Shown here in pieces: positions 25,858-34,422 of a stretch of 64,000 nucleotides of DNA. The DNA lies in NCBI GenBank assembly GCA_963815295.1, contig CAWFFZ010000003.1, positions 310,001 to 374,000 on the forward strand, in the 5' to 3' direction. The notes below the pieces were generated by a model, which ran no database searches, had not been told where the DNA came from, and worked only from the letters and a program-made list of their open reading frames with translations. Both the position numbers and the translations under genes were made by a program. This DNA is from JACDHG01 sp963815295 (GTDB taxonomy: Bacteria; Actinomycetota; Actinomycetes; Propionibacteriales; Nocardioidaceae). Position 1 is the first letter of the stretch. Each line of letters starts with the position of its first letter.

Positions 25858-27281
25858 ATGCACGACACGCACACCACCACCACTGCCGCTGATGTCGACA
25901 CCCTCGACGCCAACCAAACCCTCACCCGCGCCGAAGAAACCCGCCGCCGCTCAGAGGCCGCCGACGTCGAGATGCTGCAGATCGCCGCCCACTGGGCCGA
26001 CGTCCACGGCACCCTCCAAGGAACAGGCTTGGTGTTGCCGGGTTCCGAACGGCTGATCCAGGTCGGAGGCGACGGCACCCCGGAGGTGGCCGAGTTCGCC
26101 TGCGCCGAGTTCGGTGCCGTCCTGGCCCTGTCCACCTACGCCGGCGAGCTCTTGATCGCCGACGCCCTCGACCTGCGCCACCGCCTCCCCCTGTTGTGGG
26201 CCCGGATCCGTGCCGGTGAGGTGAAGCCGTGGATCGGCCGCAAGACCGCCCACGCCACCCGCAGCCACGACACCGCCGCCGCCGCCGCCGTCGATCGCAA
26301 GGTGTCGCGGTGGGCGGACCGGCTCACCTGGAGGCGGCTGGAGACGATGATCGACGCCGCCCTCACCGCCGCCGACCCCGACCGTGCTCAGGCCGAGGCC
26401 GAGGCCAGACAAACCGAGCACGGGGTGTGGGTGAAACCCTCGGACGACCACGAGACCGGGACCGCGTTCATCCGCGCCGACGCCGTCGACCTGAAGTTCT
26501 TCGACGCCACCCTCGACCGGATCGCCGACAGCATCGGACTCCTCGGCAACACCACCAGCAAGGATCGGCGTCGTGCCAAAGCGGTCGGGATCCTCGCCAG
26601 CCCCCAACAAGCCCTGGACCTGTACGCCACCACCGCCGACCGCAGCGGCGGCGGCGACGACCGAGCTACCCGATGATGTGCCCTCCAGTATCGGACTCGA
26701 CGACGCCGACCACCACGGCGCCCACGACCCCGGCGGGAACCCGGCGGCGTTCGTCCGCGGTGTCAGCATCAAGGTCGACCCGCAGACCCAAAGCCGTGCT
26801 GTACGTCCACCTGACCAAGGAAGTCGCTCGATACCGGTGAGGGTGCGGCGCGGGTGGAAGGGATCGGACCCGTCACCCTCGACCAAGCCAAACAATGGCT
26901 CGGCAACTGCACCATCACCCTCAAACCCGTGATCGACGTCGCCGGCATCGCACCCGTCGACGCCTACGAGATCCCCGACCACATCCGCGAAGCCGTCCAC
27001 CTCATGTCCCCCACCGACACCTTCCCGTATGCGTCGTGCACCAGCCGTCGAGATGGACCTCGACCACACCATCCCGTACGTCGTCGCCCGACGACGGCGG
27101 ACCACCCGGGCAAACCGGGATCGGGAAACTCGGACCCATGACCCGACACCACCACCGGATCCGAACCCACGGCCAATGGCAAGTCAAACAACCCTTCCCC
27201 GGCATCTACCTATGGCGATCACCCCACGGCAGACACTGGCTCGTCGACCACACCGGCACCCGCCGCCTCAAAGCCAGCTGA
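25858..27281 (+). pseudogene. DUF222/HNH endonuclease gene with five +1 frame breaks
   Basis: Family of actinobacterial 13E12-repeat proteins: N-terminal DUF222 domain in an intact frame to 26676 (ATG at 25858), then recognisable pieces in successive frames: ELPDDVPSSIGLDD, RPKAVLYVHLTKE, DTGEGAARVEGIGPVTLDQ ... VIDVAGIAPVDAYE, VEMDLDHTIPY, and finally RPDDGGPPGQTG ... MTRHHHRIRTHG ... GIYLWRSPHG up to TGA at 27281. DLDH and RHHR carry the HNH residues. Frame steps near 26655, 26778, 26830, 27046 and 27087 are all one base longer than expected; removing five bases gives a normal 472-residue protein. Either a decayed copy or, more likely given similar breaks elsewhere, sequence errors. Confidence 0.8.
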
Positions 27282-27373
27282 CCAGAGGCTTCCGTCTGGA
27301 GGCAAATAACAGCGCAAACTTGCAGTTCCGCACGTTCGTGGTGGAGGCGTACAACGCTGGCTGAGCGGCGTGA

Positions 27374-27386
27374 CACAATCTGGCGC
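27374..27386 (+). promoter_or_regulatory. -10 element of a probable leaderless folD transcript
   Basis: CACAAT at 27374-27379 lies seven bases before the folD GTG, the same arrangement as at 10722-10734. No ribosome binding site precedes the start, in keeping with leaderless translation, which is common in actinobacteria. Confidence 0.45.
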
Positions 27387-28244
27387 GTGACTGCGCAGAT
27401 TCTTGACGGCAAGGCGACCGCGGCTGCCATCAGGGCTGACCTGCAGCAGCGCGTGGCGACACTGGCCGAGCACGGGGTGACCCCGGGGCTCGGCACCGTC
27501 TTGATCGGCGAGGATCCCGGCAGCGTTGCTTACGTCGCCGGCAAGCACCGTGACTGCGACCAAGTCGGTATCGCCTCGATCCGCGAGCACCACCCGGCCG
27601 ACGTCACCCAGCAGTTCCTCGAAGAACGGATCGTCGCGCTCAACGACGACCCGAGCTGCACCGGCTTCATCGTCCAACTCCCCTTGCCAAAGCACCTCGA
27701 CGCGCAGCGGGCGCTCGAGCTTGTCGACCCAGACAAGGACGCCGACGGGTTGCACCCGATGAACCTCGGCCGTCTCACCTTGATGGCAGAAGGGCCGCTG
27801 CCATGCACCCCGCGCGCCATCGTCGAGCTGCTCCGCGCGTATGACGTCGACCTCGACGGGGCTGACGTCTGCGTGGTGGGCCGGGGCGTGACCGTGGGGC
27901 GGCCGCTCGGGCTGCTGCTCACCCGACGTACCGAGAACGCCACCGTGACCCTGTGCCACACGGGGACCCGTGACCTGGCCGACCATGTCCGCCGCGCTGA
28001 CGTCGTCGTCGCCGCTGCCGGGGTTGCCGGCCTCATCACCGCAAGCATGGTCAAGGACAAGGCGATCGTGCTGGATGTCGGCACCACTCGTACCGATGCA
28101 GGACTCGTCGGCGACGTTGCGAGTGACGTCTTCGAGGTCGCCGCACACATCGCTCCGATGCCCGGCGGGGTAGGGCCGATGACACGAGCGATGCTCCTCA
28201 CAAATGTTGTCGAGGCGGCCGAACGCGCTGCCGGCCTGCGGTGA
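27387..28244 (+). CDS. folD: Methylene-THF dehydrogenase/methenyl-THF cyclohydrolase
   Basis: 285 residues; interconverts 5,10-methylene-THF and 10-formyl-THF with NADP. Catalytic Lys in YVAGKHRDC, substrate segment GFIVQLPLPKH and DADGLHPMN, NADP loop VVGRGVTVGRPLG, C-terminal PMPGGVGPMTRAML. In this region it supplies the oxidation of methyl groups released by the betaine pathway as well as formyl-THF for purN/purH. GTG start 27387, no Shine-Dalgarno. DUF3017 overlaps its stop. Confidence 0.95.
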   Translation: MTAQILDGKATAAAIRADLQQRVATLAEHGVTPGLGTVLIGEDPGSVAYVAGKHRDCDQVGIASIREHHPADVTQQFLEERIVALNDDPSCTGFIVQLPLPKHLDAQRALELVDPDKDADGLHPMNLGRLTLMAEGPLPCTPRAIVELLRAYDVDLDGADVCVVGRGVTVGRPLGLLLTRRTENATVTLCHTGTRDLADHVRRADVVVAAAGVAGLITASMVKDKAIVLDVGTTRTDAGLVGDVASDVFEVAAHIAPMPGGVGPMTRAMLLTNVVEAAERAAGLR

Positions 28245-28519
28245 GCTGGCTCAAGAAGCCGTCGACCACGGGAGGCATCATCTACCTGGTGGTGGTGTCG
28301 GTGACGTTGGTGGGCCTCGGCATTGTGGCTGCCGGCGCTTGGCGGTCCGGGACCGTGGTGATGGGGGCAGGCTTCGGGCTGGCGTTCGTCTCCCGAGCCG
28401 TGCTGCCCGACGAGCGGGCGGGCATGCTTCGAGTGCGACGCCGCTTCGTCGATCTAACCGCGCTCGCGCTGTGCTGTGTGGGGATGCTGGTTCTTGCGGC
28501 CGTGATCCAGGAGGGTTGA
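28241..28519 (+). CDS. DUF3017 small membrane protein
   Basis: 92 residues, three membrane helices (GGIIYLVVVSVTLVGLGIVAAG, TVVMGAGFGLAFVSRAVL, LTALALCCVGMLVLAAVI) with LPDERAGMLRVRRR between the last two, the DUF3017 pattern. GTG overlaps the folD stop (GTGA), so they are translated together, as is usual in actinobacteria. Function unknown. Confidence 0.8.
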   Translation: MSWLKKPSTTGGIIYLVVVSVTLVGLGIVAAGAWRSGTVVMGAGFGLAFVSRAVLPDERAGMLRVRRRFVDLTALALCCVGMLVLAAVIQEG

Positions 28520-28591
28520 CGCCATTCCCACGGAGGCGTGCGCGGTCGTAGCATGAGCGGGTCTGGTGCGTATGAAGAAGTGAGTTGATTG

Positions 28592-29434
28592 ATGCGCAAC
28601 AAGTCGGCGTCGGTCACCGCTGCTGTGCAGGCCGCCCTCAGGACAGCTCGCTACGAAGTGCTCCCGACGGCCAACATCGAGGCGTCGCTCATCGCAGCCG
28701 TGCCACGTGACGTGACCATCACGGTGACGGCCAGTCCGAGCAAGGGCATCGACGCGACGCTCGACCTGACCGACAACCTGATCGGGCAGGGGTACGCCGT
28801 CGTGCCGCACCTCGCTGCGCGGATGATCGCCGGGCCGACCCAGCTCGCCGAGATCGTCGACCGGCTGACCACGATCGGCGTGACCAACGTGTTTTGCCCG
28901 GCCGGGGACGCCGACCCACCCGCCGGGGAGTACACCGGTTCGCTCGCGATGCTCGAGCACTTGTCGGAGCTCGGCCGACCGTTCGAGCATGTCGGCATCA
29001 CCGGATACCCAGAGAGTCATCCCGCGATCGAGGACGACGTCACGATCCAGTCCATGTGGGACAAGCGCTTCCATGCGACATACGTCGTCAGCAACCTCTG
29101 CTTCGACCCCAAGATGATCGATGCCTGGCTTCGACGGATGCAGCGCCGCGGCGTCGGCCTGCCCGTGATCGTCGGGCTCCCCGGGCCGGTGGAGCGCGCC
29201 AAACTCTTGATGATGGCGACCAAGATCGGTGTAGGGCAGTCGATGCGCTTCCTCACCTCACACGCCTCAATGTTTGCGCGCATCGCCGCTCCTGGTGGGT
29301 TCGACCCACATCGGTTCCTCCAACGGTCGGCGGGGTACCTGTCCGATCCCGACCTGCGAGTGGCAGGCCTGCACCTGTTTACGTTCAACCAGGTGGCGGA
29401 GACGGAGGCGTGGCGTCAGGAACTGCTTGCCTGA
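28592..29434 (+). CDS. metF: Methylenetetrahydrofolate reductase
   Basis: 280 residues with the MTHFR TIM-barrel layout: NIEASLIAAVPRDVTITVTASPSKG at the N-terminus, GYAVVPHLAARMI (strand with the folate/flavin contacts), FCPAGDADPPAGEY, HVGITGYPESHP, and GLHLFTFNQV at the end. It interconverts 5-methyl- and 5,10-methylene-THF; beside the corrinoid methyltransferase genes it probably runs in the oxidising direction to burn methyl groups, rather than only making methyl-THF for methionine. ATG 28592 chosen; the TTG one codon earlier is unlikely. Its 3' end overlaps the convergent DUF1638 gene by 50 bases. Confidence 0.85.
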   Translation: MRNKSASVTAAVQAALRTARYEVLPTANIEASLIAAVPRDVTITVTASPSKGIDATLDLTDNLIGQGYAVVPHLAARMIAGPTQLAEIVDRLTTIGVTNVFCPAGDADPPAGEYTGSLAMLEHLSELGRPFEHVGITGYPESHPAIEDDVTIQSMWDKRFHATYVVSNLCFDPKMIDAWLRRMQRRGVGLPVIVGLPGPVERAKLLMMATKIGVGQSMRFLTSHASMFARIAAPGGFDPHRFLQRSAGYLSDPDLRVAGLHLFTFNQVAETEAWRQELLA

Positions 29435-30074
29435 CAAGGGTTTCGAGCTCGCGCTCGAGACCTGAGGTGCCTGTCTCGACGACAATGAGCGGCAGGCCGA
29501 TCGCCGCCGAGGCACGCTCCGCAAGCGCGCGGGTCTCGTCGTCGGGATGCTGCGCCAACCACACCACACGGGTGTAGTTGCCGAAGTAGCTGTCTCTCAG
29601 CTCGGGGAAGCGGTCGAGGCCGAGCTCGACAAGGACAGTCCGCGCGAATGACCGCGCGAGGAAGTCGGTCAGGACGTACGTCCCGGGCTGTTCGTCGAAG
29701 AAAGCCTGGAGCCGTGAGGCACCAGCGTAGACGTCGTAGCAGTGCAGACCTGCCAGACGCTGGAGGGACAGCCGGCGACATACGTCATCGAGCGCCCCGT
29801 AAGTGCCGCAGTCTGCATACGCGACCGCGACTGGACGAGCGTCCGACTGCAGCTCCACGGCTAAGCGCTCGACCTCTCCGGCGATCAGTTCGGGTCGGTT
29901 GTGGAGCAGTGGTGGGAGCGGATAGATGTCGACGGACCAGCCGCGACGGTCCACGATCTCCTTGCAGGGTTGGGCAATCGCCCCACACGCGATGATGGCC
30001 GTCCGGTCAGCTCGGGAAGGCGAGCTGGTCGACGAACCGGTCGTTGAAGTCAGTCCGGTCGGAGAGCTCGACAT
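29385..30074 (-). CDS. DUF1638 protein in a corrinoid methyltransferase operon
   Basis: 229 residues. From about residue 25: TAIIACGAIAQPCKEIV, VAYADCGTYGALDD, GLHCYDVYAG, and YVLTDFLARSFARTV, conserved Cys/Asp-rich features of DUF1638, a family of unknown biochemistry often found by methylamine-type methyltransferase genes. The ATG at 30074 lies inside the 3' end of the activase gene (68-base overlap) and is the only usable start before the conserved part; its stop lies within metF. Last gene of the iclR-corrinoid protein-methyltransferase-activase operon, so its role is presumably in corrinoid methyl transfer. Confidence 0.75.
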   Translation of the reverse strand: MSSSPTGLTSTTGSSTSSPSRADRTAIIACGAIAQPCKEIVDRRGWSVDIYPLPPLLHNRPELIAGEVERLAVELQSDARPVAVAYADCGTYGALDDVCRRLSLQRLAGLHCYDVYAGASRLQAFFDEQPGTYVLTDFLARSFARTVLVELGLDRFPELRDSYFGNYTRVVWLAQHPDDETRALAERASAAIGLPLIVVETGTSGLERELETLVRQAVPDATPPSPPPG

Positions 30075-31956
30075 ATCTCACCTCCTTGAGCAGCGCGTCG
30101 GCGCCCTTGCGCTCCTGCATGCTCAGCAGCGTCATCTTCGCGCCCTCGCCGGCGACGTTGCCAGCGCTGACGATGCGCAAGACCGGCAGCTTGGGCACCA
30201 GGCCGATCCGGATTGCGCTCGCTGGTGACAGATATGAGCCGAACGACCCCGCAAGCAACACCTGCTGTACGTCGGAGGGCTCTACGCCCAGCTCCTCGAG
30301 CAGCAACGACCAGCCGGTCGAGATCGCCGCCTTCGCGAACTGCAGCTCGCGCACGTCGCGCTGGCTGAGGTAGACGGAGTCGGCCAGCTCATGCTTGCCG
30401 TCGTCGTGCCAGGCGAGGGCAAACACTCGCTCGCCATTGACCTCGCCGAGCCGATCGCACAGACCGGGGGTGAGCGCGGCGGCAGCCTCGTCGGTGACGA
30501 GCCGTCCGCTTGCGTCGAGCAGCCCGATCCGCACGAGCTCGGCAACGGCATCGACGAGGCCAGACCCGCACAGCCCTTGCGCCGCGACATCTCCGATCAC
30601 CTGACAGCTCACGTCGTCGTCGCTGACCTTCACCACCTCGATGGCGCCGTCGGCCGCCCGCATGCCGCACCTGATCGCGCCACCTTCGAACGCCGGCCCG
30701 GCTGGTGCTGCGGTCGCCAGGATGCGCTCGCCGTCGCCCAGCACGATCTCGCAGTTGGTGCCGACGTCTATGAAGAGCCGCATCCGCTTGTCGCGGTCCA
30801 TCCCCGACGCGAGCATGCCGGCGACGATGTCGCCGCCGACGTACGCCCCCAGTGCTGGCAGCACCACGGCGCGAGCGCGCGGATGCACGTGAACGCCGAC
30901 ATCGGTCGCCAGCAGCTCCGGCAGGGTCGCGGACGACATGATGAAGGGTGCGACGCCCAGCGGTTCGGGGTCGATGCCCAAGGCGAGGGCGGTCATGGTC
31001 GCGTTGCCAGCAACGGCGATCTCGTAGACATGGGTGGGGTCCACTCCGGCCTCCGTGCAGACCTCGCTTGTGAGCTCGGCGAGGGTGGCGTGGGCGAGTT
31101 CGCTGAGTCGACCGAGTGCGTCGGGATCGATCATGGTGGCGCTGATGCGGGTGATCACGTCAGCGCCGAAGGGCTGCTGCTTGTTGAGCATCGACGCCAC
31201 CGCGGCAGGAGTTCCCGTCGACGTGTCCAGCAACGTCGCCACCACCGTCGTCGTACCGAGGTCGAACGCAATCGCAAACCGGTGCTCGCGGGTGTCACCC
31301 GGCTCGACATCGATGAGGACGTCGTCCACGACGACCGCGGTCAGCTTGAAGTCGGAGTCGCGGATCACCTTGGGCAGACGCCGCAACGCGTGCAGGTCAA
31401 CCCGAAGCTCGAGGTCGTCGATCGCGGCCAACAGCCGGGCAAGGTCTGGGGCCTGATCTGACAGGTTGGGCTCGGAGAGCTCGACATACCGCTTCTGGAT
31501 GGCGGGTCGCAGGATGACTTGCCGCCCTACGCCGACGGTGGCGGCCTTCGGCCGGGTCATCATCGGAGGTACGTCGACGGCGAGGTCCGTGGTGGCCTGT
31601 GCCAGGCAGGCGAGCCGCCAGCCTGCGGCGAGCTGCTCTCGGGTGAACGACCGAGTGTCGAGCCGGGAGATCGGCACCGCACCCCCGGTGATCTGCACCT
31701 TGCACTTCTTGCAGGTGCCGTGGCCACCGCAGGTGGAGTCGATCGCGATGCCGTTCCAGCTCGCGGCGTCGAAGACGCTCACACCAGGGGGCACCCGGAC
31801 CTCACGGTCCAGCGGTGCGAACCGAAGCCGCACCCTCCCCGTGCCGTCGTGCTCGGCGCCGGCGCCGCTGGTCCGCACTGCGGGCGGGACGATCAGCCCT
31901 TCGCGCCGCAGTTCGTCCGGGTGAAGTCGTGGCTCGTGGTCGGAGCTCGGCGTCAC
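30007..31956 (-). CDS. Corrinoid activation protein (2Fe-2S ferredoxin domain + ASKHA ATPase, RACE/RamA type)
   Basis: 649 residues. N-terminal ferredoxin-like domain with CGGHGTCKKC plus a later Cys (GWRLACLAQ), binding a plant-type 2Fe-2S cluster; a linker; then two ASKHA repeats (FAIAFDLGTTTVVATLLD and AVAGNATMTALALG ... LFIDVGTNCEIVLG, AAQGLCGSGLVDAVAEL). The family uses ATP to reduce inactive Co(II) corrinoid back to Co(I). The GTG at 31956 overlaps the stop of the upstream methyltransferase (GTGA), which sets the start. Needed because the Co(I) corrinoid oxidises by accident, especially in an aerobe. Confidence 0.9.
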   Translation of the reverse strand: MTPSSDHEPRLHPDELRREGLIVPPAVRTSGAGAEHDGTGRVRLRFAPLDREVRVPPGVSVFDAASWNGIAIDSTCGGHGTCKKCKVQITGGAVPISRLDTRSFTREQLAAGWRLACLAQATTDLAVDVPPMMTRPKAATVGVGRQVILRPAIQKRYVELSEPNLSDQAPDLARLLAAIDDLELRVDLHALRRLPKVIRDSDFKLTAVVVDDVLIDVEPGDTREHRFAIAFDLGTTTVVATLLDTSTGTPAAVASMLNKQQPFGADVITRISATMIDPDALGRLSELAHATLAELTSEVCTEAGVDPTHVYEIAVAGNATMTALALGIDPEPLGVAPFIMSSATLPELLATDVGVHVHPRARAVVLPALGAYVGGDIVAGMLASGMDRDKRMRLFIDVGTNCEIVLGDGERILATAAPAGPAFEGGAIRCGMRAADGAIEVVKVSDDDVSCQVIGDVAAQGLCGSGLVDAVAELVRIGLLDASGRLVTDEAAAALTPGLCDRLGEVNGERVFALAWHDDGKHELADSVYLSQRDVRELQFAKAAISTGWSLLLEELGVEPSDVQQVLLAGSFGSYLSPASAIRIGLVPKLPVLRIVSAGNVAGEGAKMTLLSMQERKGADALLKEVRYVELSDRTDFNDRFVDQLAFPS

Positions 31957-32834
31957 GGTGCCGCCGCGGCGGCAGCTGACTCTGCCGCCTGCTTCGCGCG
32001 GAAGGCGGCGATCCAGTTGCCGCCCCACTCATCGTGGCCGAGCAGCAGGTCGGCTGCCTTGACTGCTTCAACGATCTGCGGCGTCCGGGCGTCCATGATC
32101 GCGCTCGTCAGTCCGACCGCCATGGCCATCGGGAGGAACGTTGCACCGATGGTGTGGCGACCCGGCATGCCGAACGACACGTTTGAGGCGCCGAGCGTCA
32201 TGTTGACGCCGAAGTCGTCGCGGATCCGGTGGATCGTCTCGTAGGCGACGTTGACGATGTTGGGGTCGGCTCCGATCGGCATCGCGAGTGGGTCGATGAC
32301 AATGTCCTCGACCGCGAGGCCGTAGCGGTCGACCGCGGTGTCGAGGATCTTCTTCGTCAGGACGAGGCGCTTGTTGGCCTCCATCGGGATCTCGTCATGG
32401 TCATTCGGCAGGGCGATGACCGCGGCGCCGTACCGCTTCACGAGGGGGAGGATCTCCGCCATCCGGTCGTCCTCGGCGGTGACGGAGTTGACGAGAGCGC
32501 GGCCTTCGTAGACCGACAATCCGGCTTCGAGCGCCTCGACGACGGACGAGTCGATGCAGATCGGCAGATCGGTCAGGCTCTGGACGAGCTTGATCGCTTT
32601 CATCAGCAGCTCAGGCTCGTCGGTCAGGGGCACACCCATGTTGACGTCGAGCACCATCGCGCCCTGGGCAACCTGCGCAGCCACGTCTCGCTCGATCGCG
32701 GACAGGTCGCCAGCGCGCAGCTGCTCCTGGAAGAGTCGTCGCCCCGTCGGGTTGATGCGCTCACCGATGATGCAGAACGGCTGGTCGTGGCCGATGGTGA
32801 CGCTCTTGCTGGCGGAGCTCAAAACGGTGTGCAT
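31953..32834 (-). CDS. Methyltetrahydrofolate:corrinoid methyltransferase (MtgA/MtvA-like, pterin-binding)
   Basis: 293 residues, pterin-binding TIM barrel related to dihydropteroate synthase and MetH domain 2: IIGERINPTGRR, MVLDVNMGVP, ICIDSSVVEALEAGL, LVNSVTAEDDR, VIDPLAMPIGAD, and TLGASNVSFGMPGR. It takes the methyl group from the methyl-corrinoid protein to THF (catabolic direction). ATG 32834 has AAGGAA seven bases upstream. Sits between the corrinoid protein and the activase in one operon, so it is the second half-reaction partner of the MttB-type enzyme. The Ala-rich tail is unremarkable. Confidence 0.9.
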   Translation of the reverse strand: MHTVLSSASKSVTIGHDQPFCIIGERINPTGRRLFQEQLRAGDLSAIERDVAAQVAQGAMVLDVNMGVPLTDEPELLMKAIKLVQSLTDLPICIDSSVVEALEAGLSVYEGRALVNSVTAEDDRMAEILPLVKRYGAAVIALPNDHDEIPMEANKRLVLTKKILDTAVDRYGLAVEDIVIDPLAMPIGADPNIVNVAYETIHRIRDDFGVNMTLGASNVSFGMPGRHTIGATFLPMAMAVGLTSAIMDARTPQIVEAVKAADLLLGHDEWGGNWIAAFRAKQAAESAAAAAAP

Positions 32835-32874
32835 GCACGGTTCCTTCGATGGCGAGACGAGTTCAGACGCGGGT

Positions 32875-33540
32875 TCAGACGGACACGGCGGCGCGCTTCT
32901 TTTGGATGAGGTCCTTGGCCTTCTTGACGGTCTGGGACGCGTCGGCGGCGTACGCGTCGGCACCGACAGCGTCGGCATACTCCTGGGTCACGGGAGCGCC
33001 GCCGACCATGATCACGACCGAGTCCCGGATGCCGGCCTTCTCCAGCGCGTTGATGTTGGCCTTGAACATCGGCATCGTCGTCGTGAGGAACGCCGAGAAG
33101 CCGACGATGTCAGGCTTGTACTCGTTGATCGCCTCGACGAACTTCTCCGGCGGCACCTGCACCCCGAGGTCGATCACGTGGAAGCCGGCGCCCTCGAGCA
33201 TGATGTTGACGAGGTTCTTCCCAATGTCGTGGACATCGCCCTTGACGGTCCCCATCACGAACGTGCCCACCGTCTGCACGCCGGTCTCGGCGAGCAGCGG
33301 CCGCAGCAGGGCGAGGGCGCCGCTCATCGCGCGTCCCGCGATCAGCATCTCGGGCACGAAGAAGTCACCACGCTCGAAGCGGGCGCCCACCTCCTCCAGC
33401 GAGGGGATCAGCGAGTCGAACAGCAACGACTCCGGCGTGAGGCCGAGGTCGAGGCCCTGCTGGGTGAGGGCGAGGACGGCCGGGGCGTTGCCCTGGAGCG
33501 TCTCGTCGTACAAGGTCCGCAGAAGCTCTTCTGGCGTCAT
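32875..33540 (-). CDS. Corrinoid protein (MtaC/MttC-like, B12-binding)
   Basis: 221 residues: helical cap domain (about 1-90, VLALTQQGLDLG ... FVPEMLIAGRAM) and B12-binding Rossmann domain with GTVKGDVHDIGKN, whose His is the lower cobalt ligand, plus GFSAFLTTTM and VMVGGAPVTQEYADAVGAD-type loops. It shuttles the methyl group between the MttB-type enzyme and the methyl-THF-forming enzyme. ATG overlaps the iclR stop (ATGA), fixing the start and coupling its expression to the regulator. Confidence 0.93.
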   Translation of the reverse strand: MTPEELLRTLYDETLQGNAPAVLALTQQGLDLGLTPESLLFDSLIPSLEEVGARFERGDFFVPEMLIAGRAMSGALALLRPLLAETGVQTVGTFVMGTVKGDVHDIGKNLVNIMLEGAGFHVIDLGVQVPPEKFVEAINEYKPDIVGFSAFLTTTMPMFKANINALEKAGIRDSVVIMVGGAPVTQEYADAVGADAYAADASQTVKKAKDLIQKKRAAVSV

Positions 33541-34298
33541 GCGGCGCCGTCCTTTCGTGGTGGGAGTCCGAGAATGCTCGACAGCTCCCTGGCTTGGTCT
33601 GTGAGCAGTGACTTGTTGTGTGCGCTCTGCCCGCCGAGCCGGTCGCTCGGCCCCGAGATGCCGAGCGCTGCAACGACTGTGCCCGTGTGATCGCGAACGG
33701 GGGCTGCGATCGCGTCGAGTCCGATCTCGAGCTCGCCGCGGGCTTCGGCGTAGCCGGCGGCTCGGACCTGAGCCAGGTGTTGACGGAACGCGCCAGGATC
33801 GGTGATCGTCTTCGGCGTACGACGTTCCAGCGCCGTGTCGGGGGAAGGCACGACACCCTCGGCGTAGAAGACCTTGCCAAGGGCCGAGCAGTGGGCGGGC
33901 ACTTCGACATCGACCCAGTTCGTTGTGCCCAGGAGGTATGTCGAGTCGATCTGGGCGACCTGGACGACCGTGTGGCCGCGCACGATGGCGAGGTTGACCG
34001 TCTCGCCGGTCGCCTCGCTGACCGCCTCGAGCACGGGACGCGCAACCCTCACCAGCTCGGCCGACGGCTCGTGTCGGCTGGCGTAAAGCGCGAAGAGTGG
34101 GCCCGCCTCGTAGCCGCCTTCCTCGTCGCGGTGGACGAGCCGGTGGCGCTCGAGGGCTTGCAGCAGCCGGGAGGCGGTGGACTTCGCGAGGCCGGTGTCG
34201 GTGACGAGGTCGCCGAAGTACGGTGGCTCCTCGGCCAGCACAACGCGGGAGAGCAGCTCAGCTGCCCGGTCGATGGCCTGGGTGCCGCTGACCGACAT
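33537..34298 (-). CDS. IclR-family regulator of the corrinoid methyltransferase operon
   Basis: 253 residues: N-terminal winged helix (YFGDLVTDTGLAKSTASRLLQALERHRLV) and C-terminal effector domain (ETVNLAIVRGHTVVQVAQIDS, AHCSALGKVFYA, AAPVRDHTGTVVAALGISGP). ATG 34298 has AGGAGGAG about nine bases upstream. It heads the operon and faces the mttB-like gene; the 16-bp palindrome at 34376-34391 in between is its probable operator. The ligand is likely the methylated substrate or a product, by analogy. Confidence 0.9.
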   Translation of the reverse strand: MSVSGTQAIDRAAELLSRVVLAEEPPYFGDLVTDTGLAKSTASRLLQALERHRLVHRDEEGGYEAGPLFALYASRHEPSAELVRVARPVLEAVSEATGETVNLAIVRGHTVVQVAQIDSTYLLGTTNWVDVEVPAHCSALGKVFYAEGVVPSPDTALERRTPKTITDPGAFRQHLAQVRAAGYAEARGELEIGLDAIAAPVRDHTGTVVAALGISGPSDRLGGQSAHNKSLLTDQARELSSILGLPPRKDGAA

Positions 34299-34372
34299 GG
34301 TGGGCGTCTCCTCCTGATCGGGTGGCGCTGGGTCTTCCGCTCGGCGCCGACGTACCCCACAATGAAACCACA

Positions 34373-34394
34373 ATATGGAACCTGTGTTCCACAT
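34373..34394. promoter_or_regulatory. Probable IclR operator (perfect 16-bp palindrome core)
   Basis: TGGAACCTGTGTTCCA at 34376-34391 is a perfect inverted repeat (TGGAAC/GTTCCA), extended by AT on both sides with one mismatch. IclR-family operators often have the form TGGAA-N-TTCCA. It is 32 bases before the mttB-like start and 78 bases before iclR, so it could control both directions. Confidence 0.6.
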
Positions 34395-34422
34395 CATGAT
34401 CAAAATCTGGTCGGGAGGCCTG

